Counted from the first letter of the stretch, positions 29,287-39,189 are shown. The stretch is 64,000 bases of DNA from Atopobium sp. oral taxon 416 (GCF_018128285.1 NZ_CP072380.1:2542001-2606000), one strand, 5' to 3'. The notes: generated by a model from the letters alone, not told the origin. Numbers and translations are program-made.

Positions 29287-30758
29287 GACGAACGGCCCCG
29301 CGAGGGGCCGCCCCGCGCCGTTTTCCCGAAGGATTTCACTTCGTCAAATGCATCCGATACAAAGGGAGGTAGGCGCATGGGAACGATTCTGCACTACGTC
29401 CTGTCGCTTGTGAAGACTGTCGTGGTGGGAGCCGGACTCGATAGTCGTGCGGGTGAGGCCGCACAGGCGCGAGCAGCTGAGGTGCCCGGTGTGCGGGCGC
29501 CGCTGCAGCTGCCACGACCACGTGCCGGCGAGGCGGTGGAGGGCGATAGGCCTCGCCTCCTCGAGGTGCTACCTTAAGTAGCGCCCCGCACGCGTGAGTT
29601 GCCCCGAGCACGCAGTGCTCGTCGAGTGCGTGCCATGGGCAAGGGCGGGATCGAGGTTCACCCGTGACTTTAAGGACTAGGTGGCGTGCCTTGCTGCTCA
29701 CAGCCCGCTCTCATGGACTGCAAGGCTGGCCAGGATCGAGTGGAAGAGCGTGGGCGGCATCTACAGACGGGTGTAGGAGGAGATCGAGGCTGCACGCGGA
29801 CAGGGCCACATCGACGGCCTGAGGCGCAAAGGCATAAGACGAGCTACAAGAAGGGCCACAGATACCTCACGCTCGTTGTCGACCATGATCTGGGATGCCT
29901 CGTCTGGGCACAGGAGGGATACGGCAAGGAGGTGCTGTCGCTTTTCCTGGACGGGTTCGGGCGCGAGCAGAAAAGCTCGATCGAGGTCGTCACAGCAGAC
30001 GCAGCGAAGTGGATAGAAGAGCTACTCCGGCGTCGCTGCCCCAATGCAAGATGGGTCATGGACCCCTTCCATGTGGTCGAATGGATAAACGATGCGCTCG
30101 ACCAGGTGAGGCGCGACGAATAGCAGGCAGCAGCACGGCCACCCGCCAGGCAGACAGGCAGGCGAGGGCCGCAAAGGCCCAGGGCGCGGCACGTAGAGCT
30201 CAGGGAGCGTGCGCGCAGCCTCTCGGCGGAGGCCTGTCGCATCAAGGGGAGCAGCTATGCGCTCGCGAAGAACCCCCAAGGACCTGAGCGCGCGGCAGAG
30301 GGAGCGGCTCTTAGAGCTGAAGCGCGCAGAGGGCCATCTTCCGCGCAAAGGATGCGCATGAGGCACAAGGGCTGCTCGATGCTTGGCTGAAGGCCACCGC
30401 ATACTGCAGGATCGCGCCCGTCGTCGCAGTCGAGAAGAAGGTGAGGCGCAGGCGTGCCGACGTGATAGCCGCCGTCGAGCTCGAAACCGGCAACGGGCGC
30501 GTCGAGAGCATCAACAACAAGATCAAGGTCACCATAGCCAGCGGATACGGATTTTGCAACACCGACAACCTCTGAGCGCTGATCATGCTGCGCTGCTTTG
30601 ACGAGCAGCCTGCGCTGCCCTGGGAGGACAGGGCCGAGGAGGCAAGGAAGGTCGAGGCAAGGAGGAAGCACGACAGGGAGCGGTCAAAGAGGCGCCGGAA
30701 GGAGCGCGCCGCCTCTACCGGCTAACTTTCAGCCACAGGAATCAACGAAGGCTCTAAA
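29214..30758 (+). mobile_element. ISL3-family element with decayed transposase
   Basis: The left end GGGCTCTTCGGTAG resembles the ISL3 ends at 37,333 and 41,820. The transposase reads through several frames: VDHDLGCLVWAQEGYGKEVLSLFLDGF, VVTADAAKWIEELLRRRCPNARWVMDPFHVVEW, later GRVESINNKIKVTIASGYGF and MLRCFDEQPALPWEDRAEE, ending near 30,725. Stops TAG at 30,121 and TGA near 30,573 and multiple frameshifts mean it is inactive. The right end near 30,750 is a poor match. It was inserted at the 5' end of phd. Confidence 0.75.
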
Positions 30759-30799
30759 TTAATGACAGAAGATACAGCTGGCTGGGCGCATGCAAATCT

Positions 30800-31243
30800 C
30801 TATCGCAGTACTTGTCCATTTGCCTTAAGCACTGACTGCATGACTTCTCCCACATTCTTGCTCGCAAGTTCTGCCTTAAAACTGTCCTGTATCACATGAA
30901 GATCCTTATCAAGTGCCTCATGGATATGGCCACCGACCGGGCATTTGGGATTCGGGTTCTCATGGAAGCGGAACAGTTTATCAGCGCTATTAGTTTCTAC
31001 CGCGTTGTAGACGTCGAGGAATGTTATCTGAGAGAGCGGGCGTGTCAGGGTAATCCCGCCTGGGCCACGCTTAACTTCAATGAGGCCAGCATGGCGAAGC
31101 TGATTCATGATGTTACGGACAATAACCGGGTTCGATCCGATACTGCCTGCCAAGAACTGGCTGGTAACCCTTCGCGTCTTCCTGAAATACTCTGTGGCCA
31201 CCAATAGATGGATCGCAATGGTGAACTTTGTCGATACTTGCAT
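30800..31243 (-). CDS. Rrf2-family transcriptional regulator
   Basis: A 147-residue winged-helix regulator with MQVSTKFTIAIHLLVATEYF at its start and RHAGLIEVKRGPGGITLTRPLSQITFLDVYNAVE typical of Rrf2. Unlike IscR or NsrR it has one cysteine (NPKCPVGG), so a [2Fe-2S] cluster held by three cysteines is unlikely; it is closer to YwnA/CymR-like members. The start at 31243 has GGAGAGGTG upstream; an in-frame extension upstream is not supported. It follows a flavo-ferredoxin gene by 11 bp and is probably in the same unit. Confidence 0.88.
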   Translation of the reverse strand: MQVSTKFTIAIHLLVATEYFRKTRRVTSQFLAGSIGSNPVIVRNIMNQLRHAGLIEVKRGPGGITLTRPLSQITFLDVYNAVETNSADKLFRFHENPNPKCPVGGHIHEALDKDLHVIQDSFKAELASKNVGEVMQSVLKANGQVLR

Positions 31244-31254
31244 GAGCACCTCTC

Positions 31255-31854
31255 CTATTTTTGCTCTATCACGTGGATGAAACAGATGCTGAAACAATTT
31301 CCACAGTAGAGACAGTGTTCCTGCTCAACCACATATAGAACGCTCCCATGATCAATGCACTCCTGTGGGCATACCGGCAGACAGGTGTCAGTGATAACAA
31401 AACCTCCCGCAGGTTTTGGTTCAGATGCATCGACAAGCGTGAATTCCTCTCTCGTTATCGGCTTCGTCGACAGGTCAAAGAACTCCCTTTTACCATCACT
31501 CATCTTGAAGACCCGCAAAGCTTCCCGGGACTGCTCATTCGGATAGACCTTCACCATATACAGATTCTCAGCAAAGATCTCATCCAATTTCTCAGTTCCG
31601 ATATTTTCGACGTAGCCACCCAGCGAGATTGCCTGCATACGCATTGACGCCTCTTTACGGCTCATGCCTTCTCCACCGCACATGCCGGTCATTGCGATGT
31701 AGTGGGTATCCATCAGCTGCCGATAGAATCCCCTGCCCTTCGCCATGAGAAATTAGAGAGTCTCCCCATCAGTGAACATCATATCGATCGCACGCGTTGC
31801 CGGATGTCCCCCATTGCCGACTGTAGCCACGACAACCGCATGGATATCATGCAC
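31255..31854 (-). pseudogene. Split-barrel flavoprotein with ferredoxin-like tail, broken
   Basis: Reading from about the GTG at 31854, AVVVATVGNGGHPATRAIDMMFTDGETL matches the FMN-binding split barrel. It then meets a TAA at 31,755 and continues FLMAKGRGFYRQL, the expected next segment. The C-terminal part has CLPVCPQECI and CLYCGNCFSIC, a two-cluster ferredoxin motif whose first CxxCxxC part is shortened. The TAA plus the shortened cluster suggest inactivation, although a 163-residue C-terminal protein could start at 31,746. It is the upstream neighbour of the Rrf2 gene. Confidence 0.72.
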
Positions 31855-31877
31855 TAAGATGATAAAGTCATGATGTA

Positions 31878-31896
31878 ATGATATACTTTATATCAT
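31878..31896. promoter_or_regulatory. Perfect AT-rich inverted repeat upstream of the flavo-ferredoxin/Rrf2 unit
   Basis: ATGATATA-CTT-TATATCAT lies about 25 bp upstream of the inferred start. Rrf2 regulators bind AT-rich dyads near their own promoters, so this is the best operator candidate. Confidence 0.55.
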
Positions 31897-32020
31897 AGTG
31901 AAGCAGTAGCACACTGTCATATCAAAAATGCAGATATTCTTGTGTTTTGTTACATCATTCGTCGCACATGGAACGTTACATGCTGCTTCATGCTGTCCTA
32001 TACAAGCGTACCGATGGCGC

Positions 32021-32779
32021 TTACTTGGTGAGGATATCCACGTCGTTGTCTTTGCACAGCTCACGGAACTCCGCGGAGATCCCTTCAGTTGTCACAACAG
32101 CGTCGATCGCGTCAAGGTTGCAGACAGAGAAGGTGGAACGTCTGCCTATTTTGGTTGGGTCCATCAGGACAACCACCTGTTCGGCACTTTGGATGCAGGT
32201 CCTCTTGAGGCTTGCCTCCTCGTCACTCCCACAGGTAAATCCTGCTTCTGCGGAGAAAGCAGTGGCTCCGATAAAAGCGATATCGAAGGAGAGCCCCTCG
32301 ATCTCCTTACTGGTTCTGCTGCCATAGGTACTCAGGGAAAAACGGTTGAGCCTGCCACCGAGGATGATCGGCTGTGCCACCTCAAGCCGGGCCAATTCAT
32401 TGGCGCAGGAGATACTGGTTGTAAAGATAAAGGAGCGGACATCGGGTAATGCCGCAGCCAACATAGTTGTCGTACTGCCTGAGTCAAGGAAGATCGTACT
32501 GTTAGGGCGTACAAGCTTTGCGGCTGCTGTCGCAATCTGACGCTTAGCGTCAACATTTCTCGTTTTTCGGGCTCCAAGTAAATCATCAGTCCCCACCACG
32601 AACTCAACGGAACGAGCGCCGCCGTGAACACGGATGATCCGGTGCTCCTGGTCCAGTGCTTTCAGATCGGTCCGCAGTGTCATCTCAGACACATCAGGGA
32701 AGGCCGCCTTCAGCTGAGCGAATGAGATATTCCCCTCTTGATTGATAAACTCAACAATTGCATTTCTCCGCTCTTTCAC
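32021..32779 (-). CDS. DeoR-family regulator (polyol locus)
   Basis: A 252-residue repressor with the DeoR helix-turn-helix FAQLKAAFPDVSEMTLRTDLKALDQEHRIIRVHGGA and the sensor domain DSGSTTTMLAAAL, ILGGRLN and FDIAFIGATAFSAEAGFTCG. It lies 110 bp downstream of a polyol dehydrogenase on the same strand and opposite a mannitol-type PTS gene. It probably responds to a phosphorylated polyol or ketose and controls the divergent promoters at 34.2-34.5 kb. It ends in TAA. Confidence 0.9.
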   Translation of the reverse strand: MKERRNAIVEFINQEGNISFAQLKAAFPDVSEMTLRTDLKALDQEHRIIRVHGGARSVEFVVGTDDLLGARKTRNVDAKRQIATAAAKLVRPNSTIFLDSGSTTTMLAAALPDVRSFIFTTSISCANELARLEVAQPIILGGRLNRFSLSTYGSRTSKEIEGLSFDIAFIGATAFSAEAGFTCGSDEEASLKRTCIQSAEQVVVLMDPTKIGRRSTFSVCNLDAIDAVVTTEGISAEFRELCKDNDVDILTK

Positions 32780-32888
32780 ACTGAGTCCCTTTCCCCTCTT
32801 CAGACCCCCATGCTAGCAAAAGAGGCGCGACGTGCTTTGCAGCGCCGCGCCTCCTTCATATTCATACAAACATGTTAGTTACCGAGGG

Positions 32889-34175
32889 CTATCTAGCCTC
32901 TACGTCAGGCCAATTCTTCAGAACGTAGCGCTCTGCTTCGGGATTCCACAGGCCATTGTTCTTGTCGACAATGTCTGCCAGATCGCCGTAGCGCTTATCC
33001 TTTGCAGCCATCTTGCGCAGGTCAGCCAGAGCAACCAGTGGCATCTCCTTGTGGGTGTAGATGAGCTTCTTACCACCCGGGATGTTCGGCAAGTTGCAGG
33101 TCGTCTCGCCGGCAACGTTCAGGCCACCGATGTGGGTGATCATGACAGCCGGGTTCATACGGCCCTCTTCGGTCATGCGCAGGGACTCGATCATATCGGA
33201 GGTGTTACCGCCGGTGGTGCCCATTACGTGGTGGGAGCCATAGTGGACCTCGTAGAAGTTGATCGGCGCGGAGAACTTCTTATCGGTCGGGCCGGAGAAG
33301 AAGTTCAGGCAACCGTCGCGACCGAGCAGTGCATCGGACAGGGTGACGACCGAGGCAACCGGTGCGTAGCACAGGACATCGTCGAAGCCCTTATCGTCCT
33401 TGGTCAGGGCACGGATACCCTTGATCTGTGCATCGAGATCACCGAACTTGCCGTTGTTCACAAAGTGTAGCTCAACGCCGGTCTCCTTCTTGACCTGCTC
33501 AGGCGGGAAGAGTGACTCCGCGCGGTCGAGACGGTCCTGGTTGATGTCAGCGACGACGAGCATGCCCGGTCTTCTGCCGCGGTGAATCGCGTAGGTCAGG
33601 CAGCCTAAGCCCATCGGGCCTGCGCCTGCGACGATTGCCATGTTGCCGCCCTCTTTAATGCCCATATCGTGGACATAGACACCCATGTGGGTGTGGTAGG
33701 CAGCGTTCAGCGCACCGATTGAGCAACTCAGCGGCTCTGCCAGAGAGGCTTGAAAGTAAGCCTCGCCGTTGTAGACCAGGAAACTGTTGGTATCGAAGAT
33801 CTCGTGAGGAAGGATGCAGTAGGTTGAGTCACCGCCGCAGAACTCATAGGAGTACCCGGGGGAATCCATAGAGCCCTTGTAGTTGATAGCCGGCTGAATC
33901 GTGAACTTCTGACCTGGCTTGTACTTATCCTTATATTTAGTGCCAACCTCTACGATGTCGCCCGCAAACTCATGGCCGGTGATTGCCGGATGCTCAGCGA
34001 CGTCTGCGTGGACGCGCTTGTGGTTGACACCGAGCTTCGCCATCTTATAGGTGGACATGCAGATGGTGTCGGATACCACGCGTACCAGCATCTCATCATC
34101 CTTGATAGGAGGAAGCTCAAACTCGTCGAGTCTCAGGTCCATTGCCGCATGAAGTCTCACTGCTCTTGATTTCAC
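32889..34175 (-). CDS. Zinc-dependent polyol (sorbose-1-phosphate reductase-like) dehydrogenase
   Basis: A 428-residue medium-chain dehydrogenase read from the GTG at 34175, which has AAAGGAGA five bases upstream; a longer ATG start at 34241 has no such site. Catalytic zinc ligands are SDTICMSTYK and GHEFAGDIVEVG, with the nucleotide fold VAGAGPMGLG. The structural four-cysteine lobe is absent, as in L-sorbose-1-phosphate reductases, which reduce sorbose-1-phosphate to glucitol-6-phosphate. The partner PTS gene is of mannitol type, so the true substrate may be another hexitol or pentitol phosphate. Confidence 0.82.
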   Translation of the reverse strand: MKSRAVRLHAAMDLRLDEFELPPIKDDEMLVRVVSDTICMSTYKMAKLGVNHKRVHADVAEHPAITGHEFAGDIVEVGTKYKDKYKPGQKFTIQPAINYKGSMDSPGYSYEFCGGDSTYCILPHEIFDTNSFLVYNGEAYFQASLAEPLSCSIGALNAAYHTHMGVYVHDMGIKEGGNMAIVAGAGPMGLGCLTYAIHRGRRPGMLVVADINQDRLDRAESLFPPEQVKKETGVELHFVNNGKFGDLDAQIKGIRALTKDDKGFDDVLCYAPVASVVTLSDALLGRDGCLNFFSGPTDKKFSAPINFYEVHYGSHHVMGTTGGNTSDMIESLRMTEEGRMNPAVMITHIGGLNVAGETTCNLPNIPGGKKLIYTHKEMPLVALADLRKMAAKDKRYGDLADIVDKNNGLWNPEAERYVLKNWPDVEAR

Positions 34176-34354
34176 GGTATTCTCCTTTCGCCTTTGTGGA
34201 CGCCCTCTTTGAGCGTCCAGACCATCCAACCATTCAAACACTTTTATTTCAAAACTAATTTTAGAGTAATTGTTGTTTTAAAACTGTCAAGAGGAAAGTC
34301 AAAAATTGTTTAGTAACGCCATATAACAGTGTGATCATTTTATGGAATATTGCA

Positions 34355-34375
34355 GGTAAAACGCTTAGCTTTACC
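34355..34375. promoter_or_regulatory. Inverted repeat in the divergent polyol promoter region
   Basis: GGTAAA and TTTACC arms with a 9-bp spacer lie between the dehydrogenase and mtlA genes, with a related TTTTACGCTTACC just to the right. It is a plausible site for the DeoR regulator. Confidence 0.45.
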
Positions 34376-34454
34376 GTTGATTTTACGCTTACCGCCGACT
34401 TGCTACCGCTCACCTGAGATTGTTGCTTTGATAACTATACTGTTGAACCAAAAG

Positions 34455-34483
34455 TTTACATTGTTGTTAGCAAAGATTTTATA
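34455..34483 (+). promoter_or_regulatory. Probable mtlA promoter
   Basis: TTTACA and TTTATA are separated by 17 bp, 31 bp before the mtlA ATG. Spacing is ideal for a sigma-70-type promoter. The surrounding 250 bp are AT-rich. Confidence 0.6.
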
Positions 34484-34513
34484 GGCGTGCGTGTTCTTTA
34501 GAAAGGGGTATGA

Positions 34514-36391
34514 ATGGCTAAGGCAAAAGAAGGCGTACAGCGCTTTGGTAAATTCCTCTCCGGAATGGTTATGCCAAACATTGGCGCATTTATCGCGTGG
34601 GGCTTCCTCACCGCAATATTCACAACAGGAGGCTGGTTCCCCAACGAACAGTTGGCAACCATCATCTCCCCGATGCTGAAGTTCTTAATTCCTATTATGA
34701 TCGCGGGACAGGGTGGCTATATGGTCGCCGGGAACCGCGGCCGCGTGATCGGCATGATCTCCATCGTCGGCGCTATCGTCGCTTCCGACTACACGATGCT
34801 GATGGGCGCCATGATCATGGGACCGCTTGCCGGCTGGATCATCAAGAAGTGGGATAGATGGGCAAAGACCTGGACCCCCACCGGCCTTGAGATGCTCGTC
34901 GACAACTTCTCGATCGGCCTCATCGGCCTCGCACTCGTTATCTTCAGTTACTACGCTGTCGGCCCCCTCATGGGCGCGATCCTCGTGCTCCTGACCGCTG
35001 GCACCCAAGTCCTCGTTAACAATGGCCTCCTGCCGTTCCTCGCCTTCTTCATAGAGCCGGCAAAGGTCCTCTTCCTCAACAATGCAATCGGCAACGGTAT
35101 CTTCGTTCCTATCGCGACTGAGCAGGCGCTGACCACCGGTAAGTCCATCATGTTCATGCTCGAGTCCAACCCAGGACCTGGCCTTGGCCTGCTTTTGGCC
35201 TATGCTTTCTTCTGCAAGGATGACGACACCAGACAGTCCGCCCCGGGCGCTATCATCGTCCAGTTTATCGGCGGCATTCACGAGATCTACTTCCCCTATG
35301 TCCTCATGAACCCGAGGGTCATCATCGGCCCCATGCTCGGCAACTTCGCCGCAATCCTTTGGTACGTCGCTACGGGCACTGGCCTGGTTGGCCCCGCATC
35401 GCCGGGTTCCATCATCGGCTTCCTGAGCATGGCACCGGGCGGAGCGATCGTCCAGGTACTCGTCGGAGTCGGCCTTGCGGCAGTCATCTCTTTTGCCGTG
35501 TCCTCCCCGATCGTGCGTGCCTCTGACGTCAGCATCAACGATCAGTCAAGCTCTGAGGAATCCGCTGAGGCAGTCGCAGCAACACTGGTTGCTGATAAAA
35601 CCGCAATCACTGCAGGCTCCGTCGCCAAGGTCGTCTTCGCCTGCGACGCAGGCATGGGCTCCTCCGCAATGGCAGCAAGCCGCTTCATGAAGCGTATCTC
35701 CAACGTGCGTCCCGATATCAAAGTTACTCACTCCTCCGTAGACGAGATCCCAAGCGACGCAGACGTCGTCGTGTGCCAGAAGACCCTGGCAGAGCGCGCT
35801 CACAAGAGCGCTCCTTCAACCGCCCAGATCGTCGTCATCAACAACTTCATGAACGACCCTACAATCAATGCTCTCCAAACCCAGCTCACCACATCTGCTA
35901 CCACTCAGAAAGCTGCTGTCGCTGCTACCAATGCCGCCAGCAAGGCAACTGAGCAGACACCAAAGCCTGTCAACGACGTCATGACCGCAAACGATGTCAG
36001 GCTTGGCCTCCCCTCTGTCTCCCGAGAAGAAGCAATCCGTCAGGCCGGCCGCATGCTCGTGGACGCCGGATGCGTCGACGAAGGTTACATTGACGCAATG
36101 GTCGAGCGCGACAAGGAAGTCAGCGTCTACCTCGATAACGGAATCGCTATCCCCCACGGCACCAACGCTTCCAAGAAGTTCGTGAAAAAGACCGGCGTCG
36201 TAGCCCTGCAGTACCCCGATGGCATCGACTTCGACGGCAACAAAGCCTACGCCCTCTTCGGTATTGCCGGCAAGGGTGACGAGCACCTGGAGGTCCTGGC
36301 CAAGATCGCCGGAGCCCTGGATGACAAGGCAGCCGCAGACAAACTGCGCACCTCGAAGTCTGTCGATGACTTCCTGAAGGTCTTAAGTTAG
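34514..36391 (+). CDS. mtlA: Mannitol-type PTS transporter, EIICBA fusion
   Basis: A 625-residue phosphotransferase permease that imports and phosphorylates a hexitol. EIIC occupies about residues 1-345 with several membrane spans and GGIHEIYFPYVLMNP. EIIB has its phosphocysteine in VVFACDAGMGSSAMA (Cys377). A linker leads to EIIA with the phosphohistidine in GIAIPHGT (His548). The start ATGGCTAAG follows AAAGGGG; an ATG four bases earlier leads at once to a stop. It is divergent from the dehydrogenase and DeoR genes. The sequence is MtlA-like, but no mannitol-1-phosphate dehydrogenase is adjacent. Confidence 0.93.
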   Translation: MAKAKEGVQRFGKFLSGMVMPNIGAFIAWGFLTAIFTTGGWFPNEQLATIISPMLKFLIPIMIAGQGGYMVAGNRGRVIGMISIVGAIVASDYTMLMGAMIMGPLAGWIIKKWDRWAKTWTPTGLEMLVDNFSIGLIGLALVIFSYYAVGPLMGAILVLLTAGTQVLVNNGLLPFLAFFIEPAKVLFLNNAIGNGIFVPIATEQALTTGKSIMFMLESNPGPGLGLLLAYAFFCKDDDTRQSAPGAIIVQFIGGIHEIYFPYVLMNPRVIIGPMLGNFAAILWYVATGTGLVGPASPGSIIGFLSMAPGGAIVQVLVGVGLAAVISFAVSSPIVRASDVSINDQSSSEESAEAVAATLVADKTAITAGSVAKVVFACDAGMGSSAMAASRFMKRISNVRPDIKVTHSSVDEIPSDADVVVCQKTLAERAHKSAPSTAQIVVINNFMNDPTINALQTQLTTSATTQKAAVAATNAASKATEQTPKPVNDVMTANDVRLGLPSVSREEAIRQAGRMLVDAGCVDEGYIDAMVERDKEVSVYLDNGIAIPHGTNASKKFVKKTGVVALQYPDGIDFDGNKAYALFGIAGKGDEHLEVLAKIAGALDDKAAADKLRTSKSVDDFLKVLS

Positions 36392-36419
36392 CCATCCGCT
36401 TCATACGGAGCACCACGCC

Positions 36420-36462
36420 GCAGTACCCCCATGCTTCACACAGCGTGGGGGTACTGCTTTGT
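36420..36462 (+). terminator. Intrinsic terminator after mtlA
   Basis: Eleven-base arms GCAGTACCCCC and GGGGGTACTGC, with further pairing inside, are followed by TTTGTT. It lies 29 bp after the mtlA stop and is a strong terminator. Confidence 0.85.
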
Positions 36463-36630
36463 TATACCGATGTAGGGAAACCATACAGGCTAGCCAGAAC
36501 AAACAGAGAGACTCTATAAGCCCCGATTGCAGCCAGCATCTGATAAATACCAAGTGACTCTATCGAGCTTCTAAGAAGCGCCGGGGTGTAGCATGGCACT
36601 ACCACATTTGTATGAAAGAAGGTCTCCCCT

Positions 36631-37215
36631 ATGGAGGATCCATATAACCGCTGCGACTGGGGGGCAAAGACGCCCCTCACGATAGAATACCACGACGAGC
36701 GCTGGTGTAAGCCCGTGCATGAGGAACAGGAGCTCTTCGCGATGCTCTCGCTTGAGATCATGTCCTCAGGCCTCTCCTGGTCCCTGATCCTCGACAAAGA
36801 GACCGGCATGCGGCAGGCTTTCGATCAGTTCAACCCCGAAGTCGTAGCTACCTACGATCAACCTAAAATCGATGAGCTACTCAAAAATTCCTCCATCATC
36901 AGAAATACCATGAAGGTCAACGCTATCGTACAGAACGCAAAGGCGTTCTTAGCGATCGTACAAGAGATCGGCAGTTTCGATGCTTATATCTGGTCCTTCT
37001 CAGATTATCAGCCTATAGTGCACCATGCTACGAAGCTCAAAGATATATCAGCACAAAGCAAACTCTCCGAAACGATCTCCAAGGACTTCAAGAAACGTGG
37101 ATTCAGGTTTGTAGGCCCCGTTATTGTTTATTCATACCTGCAGTCCATCGGGATCTATAACGACCACTTAGAGGGCTGTCCCTGGAAATACACCCATGGT
37201 CAAAACAGAAAGTAA
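36631..37215 (+). CDS. tag: DNA-3-methyladenine glycosylase I
   Basis: Tag removes 3-methyladenine from DNA. The 194-residue product begins RCDWGAKTPLTIEYHDERW, the zinc-site and active-site start of the family, and ends with FRFVGPVIVYSYLQSIGIYNDHLEGC. The conserved Glu in ELFAMLSLEIMSSGLSWSLIL fits the base-binding pocket. It is intact. With the ogt at 41,061 it would compensate for the broken ogt/alkA cluster at 19.4-20.9 kb. It has a weak AAGG upstream of the start. Confidence 0.93.
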   Translation: MEDPYNRCDWGAKTPLTIEYHDERWCKPVHEEQELFAMLSLEIMSSGLSWSLILDKETGMRQAFDQFNPEVVATYDQPKIDELLKNSSIIRNTMKVNAIVQNAKAFLAIVQEIGSFDAYIWSFSDYQPIVHHATKLKDISAQSKLSETISKDFKKRGFRFVGPVIVYSYLQSIGIYNDHLEGCPWKYTHGQNRK

Positions 37216-37332
37216 TGCACAATACATCGCTAATAGAGTCTTAACCTTTGCACATCTCCACCATAGTTTGTCTTACCACAGGTCACACAAGGTTACTGTG
37301 CCTCTATGTTGCACTGATATGGGTTAAAAAAG

Positions 37333-38738
37333 GGCTCTTCGCTACTTATGGTGGGTAGCACTCCTGTATCCCCTTGAGGGTGTGGCCTTTAAACGGTAGG
37401 ATTTTCCCCGACAGGAAGCTGCGTTCTGGAGGTGCGATATGGATGCTTAGGGCAGGCATGCTGGCAAGGCTCTTTAAGAGATCCCTTGGGACTCAGCGAC
37501 GAGTGGGAGGTCTCCGATATCTGGTTTAAGAAGCGCGAGGGAGCGCAAGACGAGCTCCATGTGAGGGTCGCGCACAGGAGGGGCCAGGCAGTCGAGTGCC
37601 CCGTATGCCACAGGAAGTGCGGCACCTACGACACGCGCGAGAGGACCTTGTGGCATCTTAGCATCTGGCAGTGCGATACGATCGTGCACTGCGCGCTGCC
37701 CAGGGCCGACTGCCCCAAAGACGGCGTGCATGCCACAAGGATACCCTGAAAGGTGCGGCCGAAGACGCACTTCACAGCGCTCTTTGAGGCGCAGGTGATC
37801 GTGATGGCGCTCTCGGGAATGACCGTGACGGCGATAGCCGGGCTGATACACGAGACCGACACGCGCATATGGAAGCTGCTGGGCAAGGCCGTCGACGAGG
37901 CGAGGGATGCCGCCGACTACTCGGATGTCGTGCGTGTGGGCATAGACGACACCGCAAGGAGGCGCGGCCAGAGCTACATCAGCATCATGGCCAACCTCGA
38001 CTGTCAGCGTGCCGTGGCCATCACGCAGGGCAGGGACAAGGGCGCCTTAGGCAGGCTCTGCGCCGAGCTTAAGGAGCACGGAGGGGACCGCACGAAGGTC
38101 TTAGAGGTCACGCGCGACATGGCTTTAAGGCATACTCGCTGGGGGGCGGCGCCAAGATGCCCCAGGCCACACAGAGCGTGGATAGCTTCCATGTGGTGCA
38201 GCTCCTGATGAGGGCGACAGACCCTGTGAGGTGCCAAGAGAGGCGCGAGTCCGCCTCGAAGCGCTGGCAGCTCGCAGGGACGAAGTACGTATGGCTCAAG
38301 AGGAGGGAGAGCCTCACAAAGCGCCAGCTCGCGAAGAGGGAAGAGCTCGACCCTGCGAAGACCCATCTCAGGACGGCACGCGCCTGCCAGATGGGAGAGG
38401 CGCTGCAGGACGTCTACTCATGCCCCGACAGACAATCGGCAGGCAGGGGCCCAGAGTGTCTCTGCTCGTGGATGATGCACTCTGCCGTGGCCGAGATGAA
38501 GGCCGTGGCAAGAACGCTCCGCAAGGAGCGGGAGGGGATCTTGAACTGGTGGAAGAGAGGATCCACCAACTCGTTCCTCGAAGGCCTCAACTCGGTCGTC
38601 CAGCCCGCCCGCAGCATCGCCAGGGGCTTCAGGAGCATCGACTACTTCAGGACGATGATCTTCCTCCGGCTGGGCCGTCTGGACTTCACGGCCCAGAAGA
38701 AGCTGGCATACGCTACCCACTAGAAACAGCGAAGAGCC
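37333..38738 (+). mobile_element. ISL3-family element with inverted repeats and broken transposase
   Basis: The left end GGCTCTTCGCTACTTATGG and right end (reverse complement GGCTCTTCGCTGTTTCTAG) form clear terminal repeats. Flanking TTAAAAAAG and TTAAAATAG look like an 8-9 bp target duplication with one mismatch. The transposase starts near 37,456, is stopped by a TGA at 37,747 in a position where tryptophan is expected (RIP-W-KVRPKTHF), and shifts frame near 38,140. Segments VGIDDTARRRGQSYISIM, SVDSFHVVQL and STNSFLEGLNSVVQPARSIARGF mark the DDE domain. The TGA and the frameshift both prevent a full product. Confidence 0.85.
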
Positions 38739-38769
38739 TTAAAATAGACTATCGATTATACAGAGATGG

Positions 38770-39185
38770 AATATCTATCCATCAGATCTGAGGTGGACCC
38801 TGAACTCTGCACAACTCTAAGCAACGAGCGCAGAAGCCACCTGGGGCAAATTACAAGGCGGGTGCAGACACCACGCGTCAACGAACTGCTGCAATGACGC
38901 CCGAGAGGGCCCTATGGACTTCCGGTGTGGGGGACGCACACGGGTTTTCGATAGCGCACTCGTGAGCTTTTGGAAACCCACCGCTCCGGCCACCGGACCG
39001 GGAGACCGAACCTCGCTGGACTTTCAATAGCACGGCTCGAGTTGAGCCTCGACCAGCCCGAGCCTTGCCACATTGTTGGAAGGCTTTGGGCATTGCCCAG
39101 GTTGAAGATCTCAAAAAGGTTCTCAGAAGCCGTAGCGCACCGGGAACGAAAAGCACCGCCCTTTCTCACGGCGGGACGGCACTCG
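38770..39185 (-). ncRNA. Structured non-coding stretch, possible group II intron remnant
   Basis: About 400 bp between ISL3 and the SHOCT-domain gene has no convincing protein but several hairpins: CCGGTGTG/CACACGG near 38,928-38,952, GGGTTT/AAACCC near 38,950-38,986, and CCGGCCACCGG. On the minus strand near 39,000-39,035, GAGCC and GGTTC enclose a stem with a TTGAAAG loop, and an AGC at positions 2-4. That is the plan of a group II intron domain V, but the bulge and length do not match cleanly. No reverse transcriptase is seen. Confidence 0.3.
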
Positions 39186-39189
39186 TGCG

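Noticed and set aside
38878-39169. Two overlapping minus-strand frames as protein-coding genes
   Set aside because: Their translations are low in hydrophobic pattern, lack ribosome sites and cross strong hairpins; the region looks non-coding.
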